Below, piece after piece: positions 50,186 to 59,743 of a stretch of 64,000 bases of DNA. Source of the DNA: Tahibacter soli (GTDB lineage: Bacteria; Pseudomonadota; Gammaproteobacteria; Xanthomonadales; Rhodanobacteraceae); the NCBI RefSeq assembly GCF_025717065.2, contig NZ_JAOVZO020000019.1, forward strand, positions 372,001 through 436,000. The letters run 5' to 3'. Each line of letters opens with the position of its first letter. Within the stretch, counting starts at the first letter, position 1. Position numbers and translations under genes: made by a program. The notes under the pieces were generated by a model. It did no database searches. It was not told where the DNA came from and worked only from the letters and a program-made list of their open reading frames with translations.

Positions 50186-51934
50186 ATGCTCGCCACACCC
50201 TCCCGCTTCGATCGCGCCGCTTCGATCGCGCCTTCCCGCTTCGATCGCGCGGTCGCCGCCGCGCTCGCCGTCGCGGCTCTCGTCTACATCGTCTACGGCC
50301 TCGCGACGATGGCGCAGTGGACGCCGCTGACGCTGTACGCCGACCAATGGCGCCAGTACGTCACGTTCCTGACGCTCGACTTTCCCGGCAACGTCGTCGC
50401 GCCGGACAACGGGCATCGCCAGGTGCTGCCGAATTTCGTCGCGTGGCTCGACATCGCCGCGTTCGGCGGGTCGCACGTGCTGCAGCTCGCGGTCGGCTGG
50501 ACGTCGGTGCTCGCCGCCGTCGCGCTCGTCGCCGCCGTCGCACTGCGCGACGACGCGCTGGCGCTCGCGCCGCGCTGGGCCGGCGCGTTTCTCGCCGCGT
50601 TCGCGGTCGTCTGGCTCGGCAACGCGCGCACGCTCGCGCACACCGGCGAGCTGATGCACGTCTACCTCACGATGGCGCTGACGCTCGCCGGCATCGTCTG
50701 CGCGCTGCGCGCGGCCGGCTCCCCGGCGGCGCCCTCGACGCGATCCGGCGCCTGGCTCGCCGCGGCGCTCGTGTGCGGCTTCGCGGCGACGAACACGTTC
50801 GGCTACGGCCTCGCGAGCTTCGTCGGCATCCTGGCCGCGCTGGTGTTCTCGCGCGCGCCGCGGCGCGCGATCGCGATCGCGGCCGGCGGTCTCGTTCTCG
50901 CGGCGCTGTACTACTTCGGCATGCGCGGCGGCGACAGCGTGTCGGGCTCGCTGCGCATCGATCCCTTGCAGAACCTGCTGGCCGCCGCACGCTGGCTCGG
51001 CGGCCCGCTGAACTACGTCGCGCCGTATCTGTGGCAGGAACAGGCGGCGAATCTGCTGCCGGGGATGCTGCGCGGATCGGCGCAGGCGTCGTCGGCATTG
51101 CTGCGCGCGCACGTCGCCGCCGATATTTCCGCGGCCGTCTGGCCGCAGGCGCTCGTCGGCGGCGCCGGCATCGTCGCGCTGCTCGTCGCGAGCGCGCGCG
51201 CGCTGCGCACCGGCGCGTCGCCGACGCGCACGCGACGCCTGGGCCTTGCGATCGCGTGGTTCGGCCTCGCCGCGGCCGGCATCATCGCGCTGTCGCGTCT
51301 GGGCTATTTCGTCGAGCATCCGGATCAGATCTACGCCGACCGCTACCAGCCGTGGCCGTGCCTGTTCTGGCTCGGCATCGCGCTGATCGCGCTCGGACGC
51401 CGCACCGAGGGCCACGCGGCATGGCCGCGCGTGCTCGCCGCCGGCGCGCTCGCGCTGGCCTTCATCGCGTGGCCGGCCGAACGCGGCGGGCGCATCTACG
51501 CATCGCTCGTTCGCGGCCTCGTCGAAAACACCGCGGCGGGCACGGCGACCGGCGTGCTCGGCCGCGACGACGAGTTCGGCGAAACGCTGCGCGACGAACT
51601 CGTGCGCGGCACGCCGGTGCTCAGGCAGGCCGACATCCCGCCGTTCTCGTGGCGCGAGACGCGCGCGCTCGGTGCGACGCTTGCCGACGCCGCGCGCCCG
51701 CTCGCCGACGCGAAGATCGCGACGGTGCCGATCGCCAATCTGTTCGAGGGCGACGGTCAACGCGTCACGGTCGAACTGCCGCCCGGATCGATGCTGCCGG
51801 CGCGCGCGGTGCTCGTGGACGGCGAACGGCGCGTCGTCGGCATCGCGGTACGCGATCCGCGTGCCGGCGCGTGGCATCTCTCCGGCTACGCGCGCGGCAC
51901 GCAGCCGCCCGTATCGGCGGCCGTGCTGCCTTGA
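50186..51934 (+). CDS. Polytopic membrane protein, unknown
   Basis: 582 residues with about 9-11 membrane segments and a C-terminal soluble part (about 440-580). The N-terminus reads TPSRFDRAASIAPSRFDRA, a small tandem repeat of SRFDRA. The first loop has YADQWRQYVTFLTLDFPGN, and a late loop has EHPDQIYADRYQPWP. Acidic/aromatic loops after the first helix are seen in GT-C glycosyltransferases, but the match is weak. AAGGA 8 bases upstream supports the ATG. It is divergent from trpE. Confidence 0.7.
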   Translation: MLATPSRFDRAASIAPSRFDRAVAAALAVAALVYIVYGLATMAQWTPLTLYADQWRQYVTFLTLDFPGNVVAPDNGHRQVLPNFVAWLDIAAFGGSHVLQLAVGWTSVLAAVALVAAVALRDDALALAPRWAGAFLAAFAVVWLGNARTLAHTGELMHVYLTMALTLAGIVCALRAAGSPAAPSTRSGAWLAAALVCGFAATNTFGYGLASFVGILAALVFSRAPRRAIAIAAGGLVLAALYYFGMRGGDSVSGSLRIDPLQNLLAAARWLGGPLNYVAPYLWQEQAANLLPGMLRGSAQASSALLRAHVAADISAAVWPQALVGGAGIVALLVASARALRTGASPTRTRRLGLAIAWFGLAAAGIIALSRLGYFVEHPDQIYADRYQPWPCLFWLGIALIALGRRTEGHAAWPRVLAAGALALAFIAWPAERGGRIYASLVRGLVENTAAGTATGVLGRDDEFGETLRDELVRGTPVLRQADIPPFSWRETRALGATLADAARPLADAKIATVPIANLFEGDGQRVTVELPPGSMLPARAVLVDGERRVVGIAVRDPRAGAWHLSGYARGTQPPVSAAVLP

Positions 51935-51950
51935 GGATCGCCCGGGATCG

Positions 51951-52634
51951 CTACCTGCGCCGCTTCGATTCGAGCGACACGAGGTCGCCGACCTCGACGC
52001 GCGGATAGACCGGATTCGCGTACGGCCCGCCCTGCTCGCGCAGACGGCGCTGGCGCGTCATGCCGTCGATCGTCTCGCCGGTCGAGTAGTCGGTCACTTC
52101 GAGCGGACCGAATCGTGTAGCCGAGGTGCGAGCCGGTCGTCATGACGAGGTCCATGCGCCACAGCGACATCGCGCGCGGCATCGCGACCGCGTCGCCGTA
52201 GCGCGGTTTGAGTTCGTCGCGCCAGATCGCGTTGGCGCGGGCGACTTCTTCGGGCGTGAGCTGCGCGTAGCCCCATTCGAGCGCGTCGGCGAGCGGCGGG
52301 TCGCCGCGTTCGGCCGCGAGCGCGAGCCAGGCGACGCCGCGCGCGCGGTCGGCGCTTACGCCGGCGCCCTTGAAGTGCATGAGCCCGAGGTTGTACTGCG
52401 CGATCTTGTGACCCAGTACGCGCTGATGTCCCAGCGGTACAGCGCCGATTCGAGCTGGCCGCGCCTGAACGACTGCGTGCCTTTTTCGAGGAAGTAGTTG
52501 CCGCGGTTGAAACGCGACTGCGGCTCGGGCAGCGGTCCGAACGTCGCGCCGGGCGCCATCTGCGCCGCGGCGGCGAAAGGCAGACCTGCCGCGAGCACGG
52601 CGGCCAAGAGCGATTTTCCGATCCGAGCGAGCAT
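51951..52634 (-). pseudogene. Sel1-like secreted protein paralogue, disrupted by two frameshifts
   Basis: A near-copy of the next gene in three frames. It begins MLARIGKSLLAAVLAAGLPFA (signal peptide), then NYFLEKGTQSFRRGQLESALYRWDISAYW; near 52412 one base is missing, after which GHKIAQYNLGLMHFKG resumes. A second shift near 52110 precedes GPLEVTDYSTGETIDGMTRQRR, and the last frame ends SLESKRRR at 51951. A perfect AAGGAG 6 bases before the ATG and strong similarity to the intact paralogue show it was functional recently. Indels could also be assembly errors, as both fall near short runs. Confidence 0.75.
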
Positions 52635-52657
52635 CGTTGACTCCTTGCGCAGGAAAG

Positions 52658-53320
52658 CTACGGTTTCGCGGCGTCGAGCGACATCAGGTCGCCGACCTCG
52701 ACGCGCGGATAGATCGGATTGCCGAACGGCTCGCCGCTTTCGGCGAGGCGCTTCTGACGCTGCATGCCGTCCTCGTCGATGCCGCTGCCGTTGTTGACGG
52801 CGAGCGGGCCGATCACGTGCCCCGTGTGCGAGCCGGTCGTCATGACGTGATCGGCGCGCCACAGCGACAGCGCGCGCGGCATGGCGACCTTGTCGCCGTA
52901 GCGCGGCTTGAGCTCGTCGTTCCACAGCGCGTTGGCGCGCTCGACCTCGTCGGGCGCGAGCGTTGCGTACGTGCGGGCGAGCGCGTCGCGCAGCGCCGGC
53001 TCGCCGCGTTCGGACGACAGCGCGATCCACGCGACGCCGCGCGGACGATCCACCGGCACGCCGACGCCCTTGTAGTACATCAATCCCAGATTGTACTGCG
53101 CGACTTTCTGGCCCCAGTACGCGGCGACTTCCCAGCGATCCTTCGCCGAGGCGTAGTTGCCGCGCTGGAATTCGCGCATGCCGAGCGCGAGGAAATAGTC
53201 GCCGCGCACGCCGCGCGTGCGGACCGACGCGAACTCGTCGCCGTCGTAGGCGGCGTGGCCGATGCCGGCGAAGGCGGCGAGAACGGCTCCGAACAGCAGG
53301 CTTGCGATACGAAAACGCAT
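52658..53320 (-). CDS. Exported Sel1-like repeat protein
   Basis: 220 residues with a signal peptide (about 1-23, LFGAVLAAFAGIGHAAY). The Sel1-type repeat is visible at about 45-100: MREFQRGNYASAKDRWEVAAYWGQ, then AQYNLGLMYYKGVGVPVDRPRGVAW. The tail (about 145-220) reads MTTGSHTGHVIGPLAVN, then NPIYPRVEVGDLMSLD. Sel1 proteins scaffold envelope complexes; the partner is unknown. It lies 74 bases after the histidine-kinase gene and 24 bases before the disrupted paralogue, on the same strand as the two-component system. Confidence 0.78.
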   Translation of the reverse strand: MRFRIASLLFGAVLAAFAGIGHAAYDGDEFASVRTRGVRGDYFLALGMREFQRGNYASAKDRWEVAAYWGQKVAQYNLGLMYYKGVGVPVDRPRGVAWIALSSERGEPALRDALARTYATLAPDEVERANALWNDELKPRYGDKVAMPRALSLWRADHVMTTGSHTGHVIGPLAVNNGSGIDEDGMQRQKRLAESGEPFGNPIYPRVEVGDLMSLDAAKP

Positions 53321-53394
53321 GGCGGCACCCTTCGTCGGTCGACGGTGCCGCCCGTTCTACTACGGTCTTCGTACATCGTCAACGAAACGTTTTT

Positions 53395-55422
53395 TCATCG
53401 ACCGCGCAGCGCCGTTTCCCGCGGCATTCCGGCGAGCCGCAGCACGAATTCGACGCCGTCGCGGCCCGGCAGGTTGTGCGCCGACGCCGCGCCGCCGTGA
53501 CGTTCGGCTACGAGCCGCACGACATACAGGCCGAGGCCCAGGTGCGGCGTCTCGCCGCCGCGGCCGCCGCCTTCGCGCAGGCTGACGAGCGAATCGAACA
53601 GCCGGCCCTGCATCGTCGCCGGCAGCGGCGGGCCCTGGTTCGCGACGCCGATTTCGACGCCATCCTCGACCACCGTCAGGCGCAGCGCGATCCAGCCCGA
53701 TTCCGGCGTGAACGAACGCGCATTGTCGAAAAGCTTGTCGAGCGCCTGCGCGATCAGTTCCGGCGCGCCGTGGAACGGCACCGGCTGCGCCGGCACGTCG
53801 CACTGCACGGTGCGCGGCACGGCGAGCGCGCGGTACGACTCGGCGCAGCCGCGCACGACGTCGGAAAGATTGAAGTCTTCGGCGTCGGCCGACGCGATCG
53901 CGCGCTCCATGCGGCTCGCCTCGCTCATCGCGCGCACGATCGCGACGAGGCGCTCGGTGCCGTCGCGCGCACGCGCGACGTAGGCGCGCGCGCTGCCGGG
54001 AATCGGCTGCTGTTCGAGGTTGTCGAGCGACGATTTGACGATCGCGAGCGGCGTGTGCAGCTCGTGCGAGAGCTTCGACGCGAGCGTGCGCAGGTAGTCG
54101 GTGTATGCGCCGATCGCGTCGAGCAGCTGCTGGAAGCTGCGCGCGAGGTCGCCCAGTTCGTCGGTCGCCGCGGTCAGCGGCATGCGGCCTTCGACGCGGC
54201 CGTCGGCCGCGAGCGCGCGCTCGGCCGCGTCGCGCAGGCGCCGGATGCGCACCGACAGCCACGTCGCGAACGCGAACAGCACGCCGCCGGCGAGCACGAG
54301 CACGCCGAGGCTGATCGCGCCGAGGCGCTTCAATGCCGCATCGGTCGTCAGCGCGAGCGCCGCGTTCGACTGCTCCACGACGAGCGCGCCGCGCGTTTCG
54401 CCGCGCAGCGTCAACGGCACGGTCGCCACGAGCACGACGTCGCCCGGCGTCAGGCCGGCGCGCCAGGTCGCGGCCGGCACGCCCGACAGGGCCTGCCACA
54501 GTTCGGCCGCGTCGATGCGCGGCATGCTCGCGGCGAGCGCCGCGCTGCCGGTCAGCGACGGCGCGATCAGCCAGCGATACGTCCAGCGCGCGAACAGCGA
54601 CGGCTCGGCCTGCGGCTGCGCCGGCGCGCCTGCGATGCGGCCGTGCTCGGCCAGCAGCCAGCCGTCGGCGCTGACGAGGCGCGTGCGCGTCGCATCGGGC
54701 GCGAACTGGCCCAGTTCGCGCGCGAGATTCGCCGAATAGCGCAGCAGCGGCAGCGTTTCCGGCGTCGTGCTGCCGGCCGGATTGCCCGCGTCGAACACGC
54801 CGAGCGACATGCGTTCGGGCATCTGCGCGACGGGCAGCCGCAGCTCGACGTGGTAGCCGGCGGCGTCTTCCTGCCACTCGCCCGACAGCGTCAGCGGCAG
54901 GCCGCCGCCGTCGGCGCCGAGCGCGAGCGCGTCGAAGCTGCCCGGCGCGGCGCTCGCGATGAGGTAGCGCCGCGTCGCGCCGTCGCGCGCGAGCGTCAGG
55001 GTCAGATGATCGGCGCGGTCGGCGTCGGGATCGTGCGCGTCGGCGCGCCGGCGCGTCGTGTCGCGCACGTCGATCATGAGGTTGAGCCATTGCGCGTCGG
55101 CGCCGAGCAGCACTTTCAACTTTTGCGCATCCTGCGCCGGCCCGAGGTTCTGCGCGTAGGCGCGCAGCGCCGCCCACTCGTCGCCGTAGCCGTCGATCTG
55201 CACCGGCACGTCGAGCGCGTGCACGTACAGCGTCGCGCCGAGCGGCGGCAGTTCGGCGCCGATCGCCGCGAGGCTGCGCGCAAGCGCCTTGCCCGAGGCG
55301 ATCAGCGTCTGCTCCTGGCCTTGCCGCAGCAGCACTTCCATCTGCCGCACGAACTGCCAGCCGGCCCACGGCAGGGCCAGCATCGTCAGCGCGACGAGCA
55401 GCAATTTTCGACGCAGGCTCAC
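53395..55422 (-). CDS. Sensor histidine kinase resembling the proteobacterial dedicated-sortase type
   Basis: 675 residues. Membrane segment near 8-25, a periplasmic sensor (30-300) opening PVQIDGYGDEWAAL, a CBM9/DOMON-like strand pattern, then a second membrane segment near 370-390. HAMP, the H-box SKLSHELHTPL (His453), an N-box DKLFDNARSFTP and a G-box GLGLYVVRLV follow. The sensor and kinase recall the 'dedicated sortase system' kinase (PdsS), based on memory of that family. No sortase or PdsO gene is visible. GTG at 55422 overlaps the regulator stop (GTGA), so the pair is translationally coupled. Confidence 0.85.
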   Translation of the reverse strand: MSLRRKLLLVALTMLALPWAGWQFVRQMEVLLRQGQEQTLIASGKALARSLAAIGAELPPLGATLYVHALDVPVQIDGYGDEWAALRAYAQNLGPAQDAQKLKVLLGADAQWLNLMIDVRDTTRRRADAHDPDADRADHLTLTLARDGATRRYLIASAAPGSFDALALGADGGGLPLTLSGEWQEDAAGYHVELRLPVAQMPERMSLGVFDAGNPAGSTTPETLPLLRYSANLARELGQFAPDATRTRLVSADGWLLAEHGRIAGAPAQPQAEPSLFARWTYRWLIAPSLTGSAALAASMPRIDAAELWQALSGVPAATWRAGLTPGDVVLVATVPLTLRGETRGALVVEQSNAALALTTDAALKRLGAISLGVLVLAGGVLFAFATWLSVRIRRLRDAAERALAADGRVEGRMPLTAATDELGDLARSFQQLLDAIGAYTDYLRTLASKLSHELHTPLAIVKSSLDNLEQQPIPGSARAYVARARDGTERLVAIVRAMSEASRMERAIASADAEDFNLSDVVRGCAESYRALAVPRTVQCDVPAQPVPFHGAPELIAQALDKLFDNARSFTPESGWIALRLTVVEDGVEIGVANQGPPLPATMQGRLFDSLVSLREGGGRGGETPHLGLGLYVVRLVAERHGGAASAHNLPGRDGVEFVLRLAGMPRETALRGR

Positions 55423-56108
55423 GGCTTCCAGCGATAGCCGACGCCGTGCACGGTTTCGACGCCGTCGAACGCCGCGTCGATCGCGAGGAATTTCTTGCGG
55501 ATGCGCTTGATGTGCGAGGTGATCGTCGCGTCGTCGACGACGACCTGCGCCTCGCGCATGAGCTGGTCGCGATTCTTCACGTGTCCCGGAAAGCGCACCA
55601 TCGTGTGCACCATCCAGAACTCGGTCACGGTCAGCGGCACTTCCTCGCCGTTCCAGGTCACGCGCATGCGCTCCTGCTCGAGCTTGAGCGGGCCGTGCTC
55701 GATCGCGCTCTCGGTCTCGGCCGGCTTGCGCAGCGCCTCGATGCGGCGAAACAGCGCGTTGATGCGCGCGGCGAGCTGGTGCAGCGAGACGTCCTTGGTC
55801 AGATAGTCGTCGGCGCCCAGGCGCAGGCCCGAGATCACGTCGAGGTCGGAATCGCGCGCGGTCAGGAACAGGATCGGCAGGGTCTGCGCGCGCGCGCGCA
55901 GGCCGCGGCAGAGGTCGAAACCGCCTTCGGGCTCGTCGCCGAGGCCGACGTCGATGATCACGAGTTCGGGCAGGCGCATCGCGAACGCCGCTTCGGCCTC
56001 CGGGCGCGACGCGTAGCCGCGCACTTCGTAGCCGAAGCGCGTCAGCGCCTCGACGTAGTTCGCGCGGATCAGCGGTTCGTCTTCGACGATGGCGATGCTG
56101 CGTGGCAT
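55419..56108 (-). CDS. Winged-helix response regulator, partner of the kinase
   Basis: 229 residues. Receiver: Glu9/Asp10/Glu11, Asp53 in VIIDVGLGDE as the phosphorylation site, Lys105 in YLTKDVS. OmpR-type DNA-binding domain: VTWNGEEVPLTVTEFWMVHTM, then VKNRDQLMREAQVVVDDATITSHIKRIRKKFLAID with GVGYRW. The GFDLC...LPILFLTARDSDLDVISGLRLGADDYLTKD stretch resembles the PdsR regulator of the dedicated-sortase system. The start is ATG at 56108, the first residue of the receiver fold; the longer reading from 56228 has no sensible N-terminus. Confidence 0.9.
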   Translation of the reverse strand: MPRSIAIVEDEPLIRANYVEALTRFGYEVRGYASRPEAEAAFAMRLPELVIIDVGLGDEPEGGFDLCRGLRARAQTLPILFLTARDSDLDVISGLRLGADDYLTKDVSLHQLAARINALFRRIEALRKPAETESAIEHGPLKLEQERMRVTWNGEEVPLTVTEFWMVHTMVRFPGHVKNRDQLMREAQVVVDDATITSHIKRIRKKFLAIDAAFDGVETVHGVGYRWKP

Positions 56109-56285
56109 GGGTACACCCGGTGCTTGAGGTGACGCGACTGTAGGCACGCGCCCGCCGCGCCGCAACGGCGGCGTGCCGATTGCCAGACAAATGCCAGAAA
56201 TGGTCGGTACAACGTCGCAAACGAACATCGCGCCGCCGCTCGCGAACGCTCTACTGACGCTGCCCTGAAACGACGAGGTACCCGA

Positions 56286-56408
56286 ATGAACGCCGCCGAC
56301 CGCCCCGAACCGAACGCCGAACTCAAGGCCGGCTTCGAACCGCTGCGTGTGATTTTCGCGATCGGCGCGCTCGTGCTCGGCTTCCTCGTCGCCGCCTTGC
56401 AGGCCTGA
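56286..56408 (+). CDS. Single-membrane-span microprotein
   Basis: 40 residues: a charged N-terminus (MNAADRPEPNAELKAGFEPL) and one membrane helix (VIFAIGALVLGFLVAAL). GAGG lies about 7 bases before the ATG. It is divergent from the two-component system and followed by another tiny gene. No family recognised. Confidence 0.5.
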   Translation: MNAADRPEPNAELKAGFEPLRVIFAIGALVLGFLVAALQA

Positions 56409-56445
56409 CCTGCCGGGGCACCGCCAACACTACGGAGCCAAGACG

Positions 56446-56673
56446 ATGGACGTTTGCCTGCCTGCCGACTTTCAGATCTTCGACGATGCGGCCGCCGCGG
56501 ACTACCGCGAACCGCTGCGCTACGTCGACGAGGGACCGGCCTCCTACGAAGACGGCTACTGGCTCGGCGCCGAAGCGCTCGTGACGCCGCTGCCGCTGAA
56601 CGACCCGGCGCGGCCCGGTCCCCGCCGCAAGCGCGGCACGGCCGCCGACGATCCGAGCTGGTGCGTGGTGTAG
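56446..56673 (+). CDS. Small acidic protein, unknown
   Basis: 75 residues starting MDVCLPADFQIFDDAAAADY, acidic in front and basic near PGPRRKRG, ending WCVV. No signal peptide. GGAG lies 8 bases upstream of the ATG. It is 37 bases after the microprotein and 160 bases before the subtilase, all on the same strand. No family recognised. Confidence 0.5.
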   Translation: MDVCLPADFQIFDDAAAADYREPLRYVDEGPASYEDGYWLGAEALVTPLPLNDPARPGPRRKRGTAADDPSWCVV

Positions 56674-56834
56674 GCCTGCGATCCCGCTCGAAAACCGCGT
56701 GAACATTCGTGTTGACGCGGAGTAGACGTCCCATTGACGTGGAATGAATGCGCCATGATGAGGCGCGGCACGACGCTACGGCACCACCGTAACACGGGTG
56801 GTATCCGTCCGCCGGCCGCCCCGAGAGATCCTTC
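56674..56834 (+). promoter_or_regulatory. upstream region of the subtilase gene
   Basis: 161 bases. TTGACG occurs twice, at about 56712 and 56734, 22 bases apart; either could be a -35, but no good -10 follows at the right distance. ACCACCGT and ACGGGTGGT at about 56780-56803 form a short imperfect hairpin. Confidence 0.3.
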
Positions 56835-59612
56835 ATGGCACCCATCGTTCGCAACACCGCTCTGGCTTCCCTGATCGCCGCCTGCCTCGCCGCAGGCGCC
56901 GTTTCGACCGCGCGCGCCGCCGACACGGCGGCGATGCGCCTCGTGCGCTTCGCCGAGCCGGGCGCCCTCGCCTACCGCGGCGGCACCGGCGCGCTGCGCC
57001 CGACCGCGCCTGCCGCGAACCGGCGCTTCGACGCGAACGCGCCCGACGTCGCCGCGTACCGCGCCTGGCTCGGCGGCACGCAGGCGCAGCATCGCGCCGA
57101 CATCGCCGCGCGCCTCGGCCGTGCGGTCGATCTCGCGCACACGTACCAGATGACGCACAGCGGCATCGCGCTCGCGCTGACCGACGCCGAGGCGGCCGCG
57201 GTCGCCGCGCTGCCGGGCGTCGTGTCGGTCGAGGCCGAACCGATCTATCCGCTCGCCACGTACCGCGGTCCGACGTTCATCGGCGCGGGCACGGTGTGGA
57301 ACACCGCACCGAGCGATCCCGTGCGGCGCGGCCGCGGCACCGTCGTCGGCGTCATCGACAGCGGCGCGAACCCGACGCACCCGTCGTTCGCGAACGACGG
57401 GTCGTGCGGCTTCAACGCGGCCGATCCGAAGCTCAAGAGCTATCGCGACTGCATGACGTCGGACAACGGCGTCTGCAACGGCTCGATACCCGAGGACTAC
57501 AACACCGGCCACGGCGTGCACACGGCGAGCACGGCGGCCGGCAACACGGTCACTCTCGCGGCGACGCCCGCGCCGGTGCTGCCGGCGCCGTATACGCAGA
57601 TGTCCGGCGTCGCGCCTTGCGCCAGCGTGCGCACGTACAAGGTCTGCGACAGCTCGACGTGCAACGGCTCGGCGATTCTGGCGGCGATCGAGAACATCGT
57701 GGTCGACGGCGACATCGACGTCGCCAACTACTCGATCTCCGGCGGCAGGACGCCCTGGAGCATGGGGGACATCGACCTCGAGTTCCTCGACCTCGTCAAT
57801 GCCGGCGTGCTGGTCGTCGCCGCCGCGGGCAATACCAGCTTGGACGAGCCCGACCCGGTCGGCAAGGTCAACCACATCGGTCCGTGGATGACCACCGTCG
57901 CGGCCGTCACGCACGACGCGGTCGCGCTGCCGGCGCTGACCGTCGTCGCGCCGACGCAGCCGGCGAGCCTCGCTGACATCGCGGTCAAGCCGGGCAGCAC
58001 AACGCCGCCCGCGAACGACATGAGCAACCTGCCGCTCAAGACCTATTCCGCGAACCCGATCGGCTGCACCGCCGACGGCGGCATCGCCGCGAACGCGCTG
58101 CAGGGCGCGATTGCGGTGCTGCGTCGCGGCACCTGCACGTTCGGCGAGAAAATCACGAACGCGGCCAACGCCGGCGCGGTCGCGGTGGTCATCGGCAACA
58201 ACCAGTCCGGCGTCCTGACGATGGACACGGCCGGTGCCGCGAACATTCCGGCCTATAGCATTTCGAGCGTGGCCGTCGGCGACGCGCTGGCCGCGTACGC
58301 GAACGACAACGCCGGCGCCGCCGCATCGTTCGACCTCACCCATCGCCAGGGCAACCGCCTCGCCGACTTCAGCCAGCGCGGGCCGACGATCGAGTACTAC
58401 CGCGGCCTGACCAAGCCCGACGTGTCCGCGCCCGGCGTCGGCATCTACGCCGCGCAGACGCCCGGCAACGGCCAGTACGGCGAGATAAGCGGCACCTCGA
58501 TGGCGAGCCCGCACGTCGCCGGCGCGGCATTGCTCGTGCGCGCGGCGCATCCGGCGTGGAGCCCGATGGCGGTCAAGTCGGCGCTGCAGATGACGGCCCG
58601 GAGCGGCGGCTTTCAGGAAGACGGCGTCAGCGCCTCGAAGGTCGACCAGATCGGCAGCGGCCTCGTCGACGTCGCCGCCGCGGTCCGCGCCGGCCTCGTG
58701 ATGGAAGAGACCTACGACAACTTCGTCGCGGCGAACCCGTCGGTGCGCGGCGTGGCGCTCGACGCGCTGAACCTGCCGTCGCTGCGCAACCGCAACTGCT
58801 CGCCGACGTGCATGTTCACGCGTACGGTGACGTCGACGCTCGCGAGTGCGTCGACGTGGAACGCGACGTTCGCGAGCGACACCGACGGCGTCACGGCCGA
58901 GACGACGCCGTCGACGTTCACGCTGCCGGCCGGCGGCTCCCAGACGATCACGGTCACCGTGAAGCTCGGCGTCGGCAACGCGCTCGCCGCGGCCGCATCG
59001 GGCGCGCTGACGCTGACCGAGGCCGCGTCGCAGGCGCCGCCGGCTCACCTCTCCGTCACCGTCCTCGGCACGCGACCGCGCGACGCCGTCTTCGGCGACG
59101 GCCTCGAAGCGGCCGACATGACGAACATCGTCGCGGTCGACAATCTCAACTACGTGTTCCCGCTGCTGCCGTCGGGCGGCGCCGTGAACTGGCAGACCGG
59201 CGCGCTGTGCAACCAGACGAACGACTGCTTCTACGGCAACTACCACTTCAACATCTGGACGTACACGAACGCGCAGGGCTCGATCGCCGCGATCAACCAT
59301 CCGCTCAAGGAGCCGCGCGAAGACTACGGCAGCGTCGTGCTGCCCGGCACGATGACGTTCGTCGTCATGCAGCGCGGCGAGACGATCGGCCCGCAGTCGA
59401 CGTTCTCGGCAGTCGCGTCGCAGATCGGCGCGGAACAGTGGCGCGCCGCCGGCGGCGTCGACGGCTATATCGGCTTCCGCTTCCGCAACACCGCGACGAA
59501 CCAGATCAACTACGGCTACGCGCGGTTCATCACGCAGGGACCGGTCGGCCTGCCGGCGACGCTCGTGGGCTATCGCTACGACGCGAGCGGGGCGCCGATC
59601 ACGATTCGCTGA
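56835..59612 (+). CDS. Secreted subtilisin-like (S8) serine peptidase with PA insert
   Basis: 925 residues. Signal peptide (about 1-28, LIAACLAAGAVSTARAA), inhibitor-like propeptide (about 40-140), then the catalytic domain with Asp175 (VIDSGANPTHP), His226 (GHGVHTAS) and Ser555 (GTSMASPHVAGAA). The gap between His and Ser is large because of a protease-associated (PA) domain near 390-480 (GAIAVLRRGTCTFGEKITNAANAGAVAV). A beta-rich domain follows (about 640-750). Then FGDGLEAADM and a further 165 residues read like an added module. It is expected to be exported and to degrade extracellular protein. Confidence 0.92.
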   Translation: MAPIVRNTALASLIAACLAAGAVSTARAADTAAMRLVRFAEPGALAYRGGTGALRPTAPAANRRFDANAPDVAAYRAWLGGTQAQHRADIAARLGRAVDLAHTYQMTHSGIALALTDAEAAAVAALPGVVSVEAEPIYPLATYRGPTFIGAGTVWNTAPSDPVRRGRGTVVGVIDSGANPTHPSFANDGSCGFNAADPKLKSYRDCMTSDNGVCNGSIPEDYNTGHGVHTASTAAGNTVTLAATPAPVLPAPYTQMSGVAPCASVRTYKVCDSSTCNGSAILAAIENIVVDGDIDVANYSISGGRTPWSMGDIDLEFLDLVNAGVLVVAAAGNTSLDEPDPVGKVNHIGPWMTTVAAVTHDAVALPALTVVAPTQPASLADIAVKPGSTTPPANDMSNLPLKTYSANPIGCTADGGIAANALQGAIAVLRRGTCTFGEKITNAANAGAVAVVIGNNQSGVLTMDTAGAANIPAYSISSVAVGDALAAYANDNAGAAASFDLTHRQGNRLADFSQRGPTIEYYRGLTKPDVSAPGVGIYAAQTPGNGQYGEISGTSMASPHVAGAALLVRAAHPAWSPMAVKSALQMTARSGGFQEDGVSASKVDQIGSGLVDVAAAVRAGLVMEETYDNFVAANPSVRGVALDALNLPSLRNRNCSPTCMFTRTVTSTLASASTWNATFASDTDGVTAETTPSTFTLPAGGSQTITVTVKLGVGNALAAAASGALTLTEAASQAPPAHLSVTVLGTRPRDAVFGDGLEAADMTNIVAVDNLNYVFPLLPSGGAVNWQTGALCNQTNDCFYGNYHFNIWTYTNAQGSIAAINHPLKEPREDYGSVVLPGTMTFVVMQRGETIGPQSTFSAVASQIGAEQWRAAGGVDGYIGFRFRNTATNQINYGYARFITQGPVGLPATLVGYRYDASGAPITIR

Positions 59613-59743
59613 CGCGCCCGGACACCATTGTTTGCACTACCGACGAGGCGGCCGCACCGCCTCGTCGGCGTTTGTGCGGCGTCCGAGCGGACGTCTTTTG
59701 CCGCATGGGGGCTTTTTGAATGCTCGCGACGTATGATCTTTCC

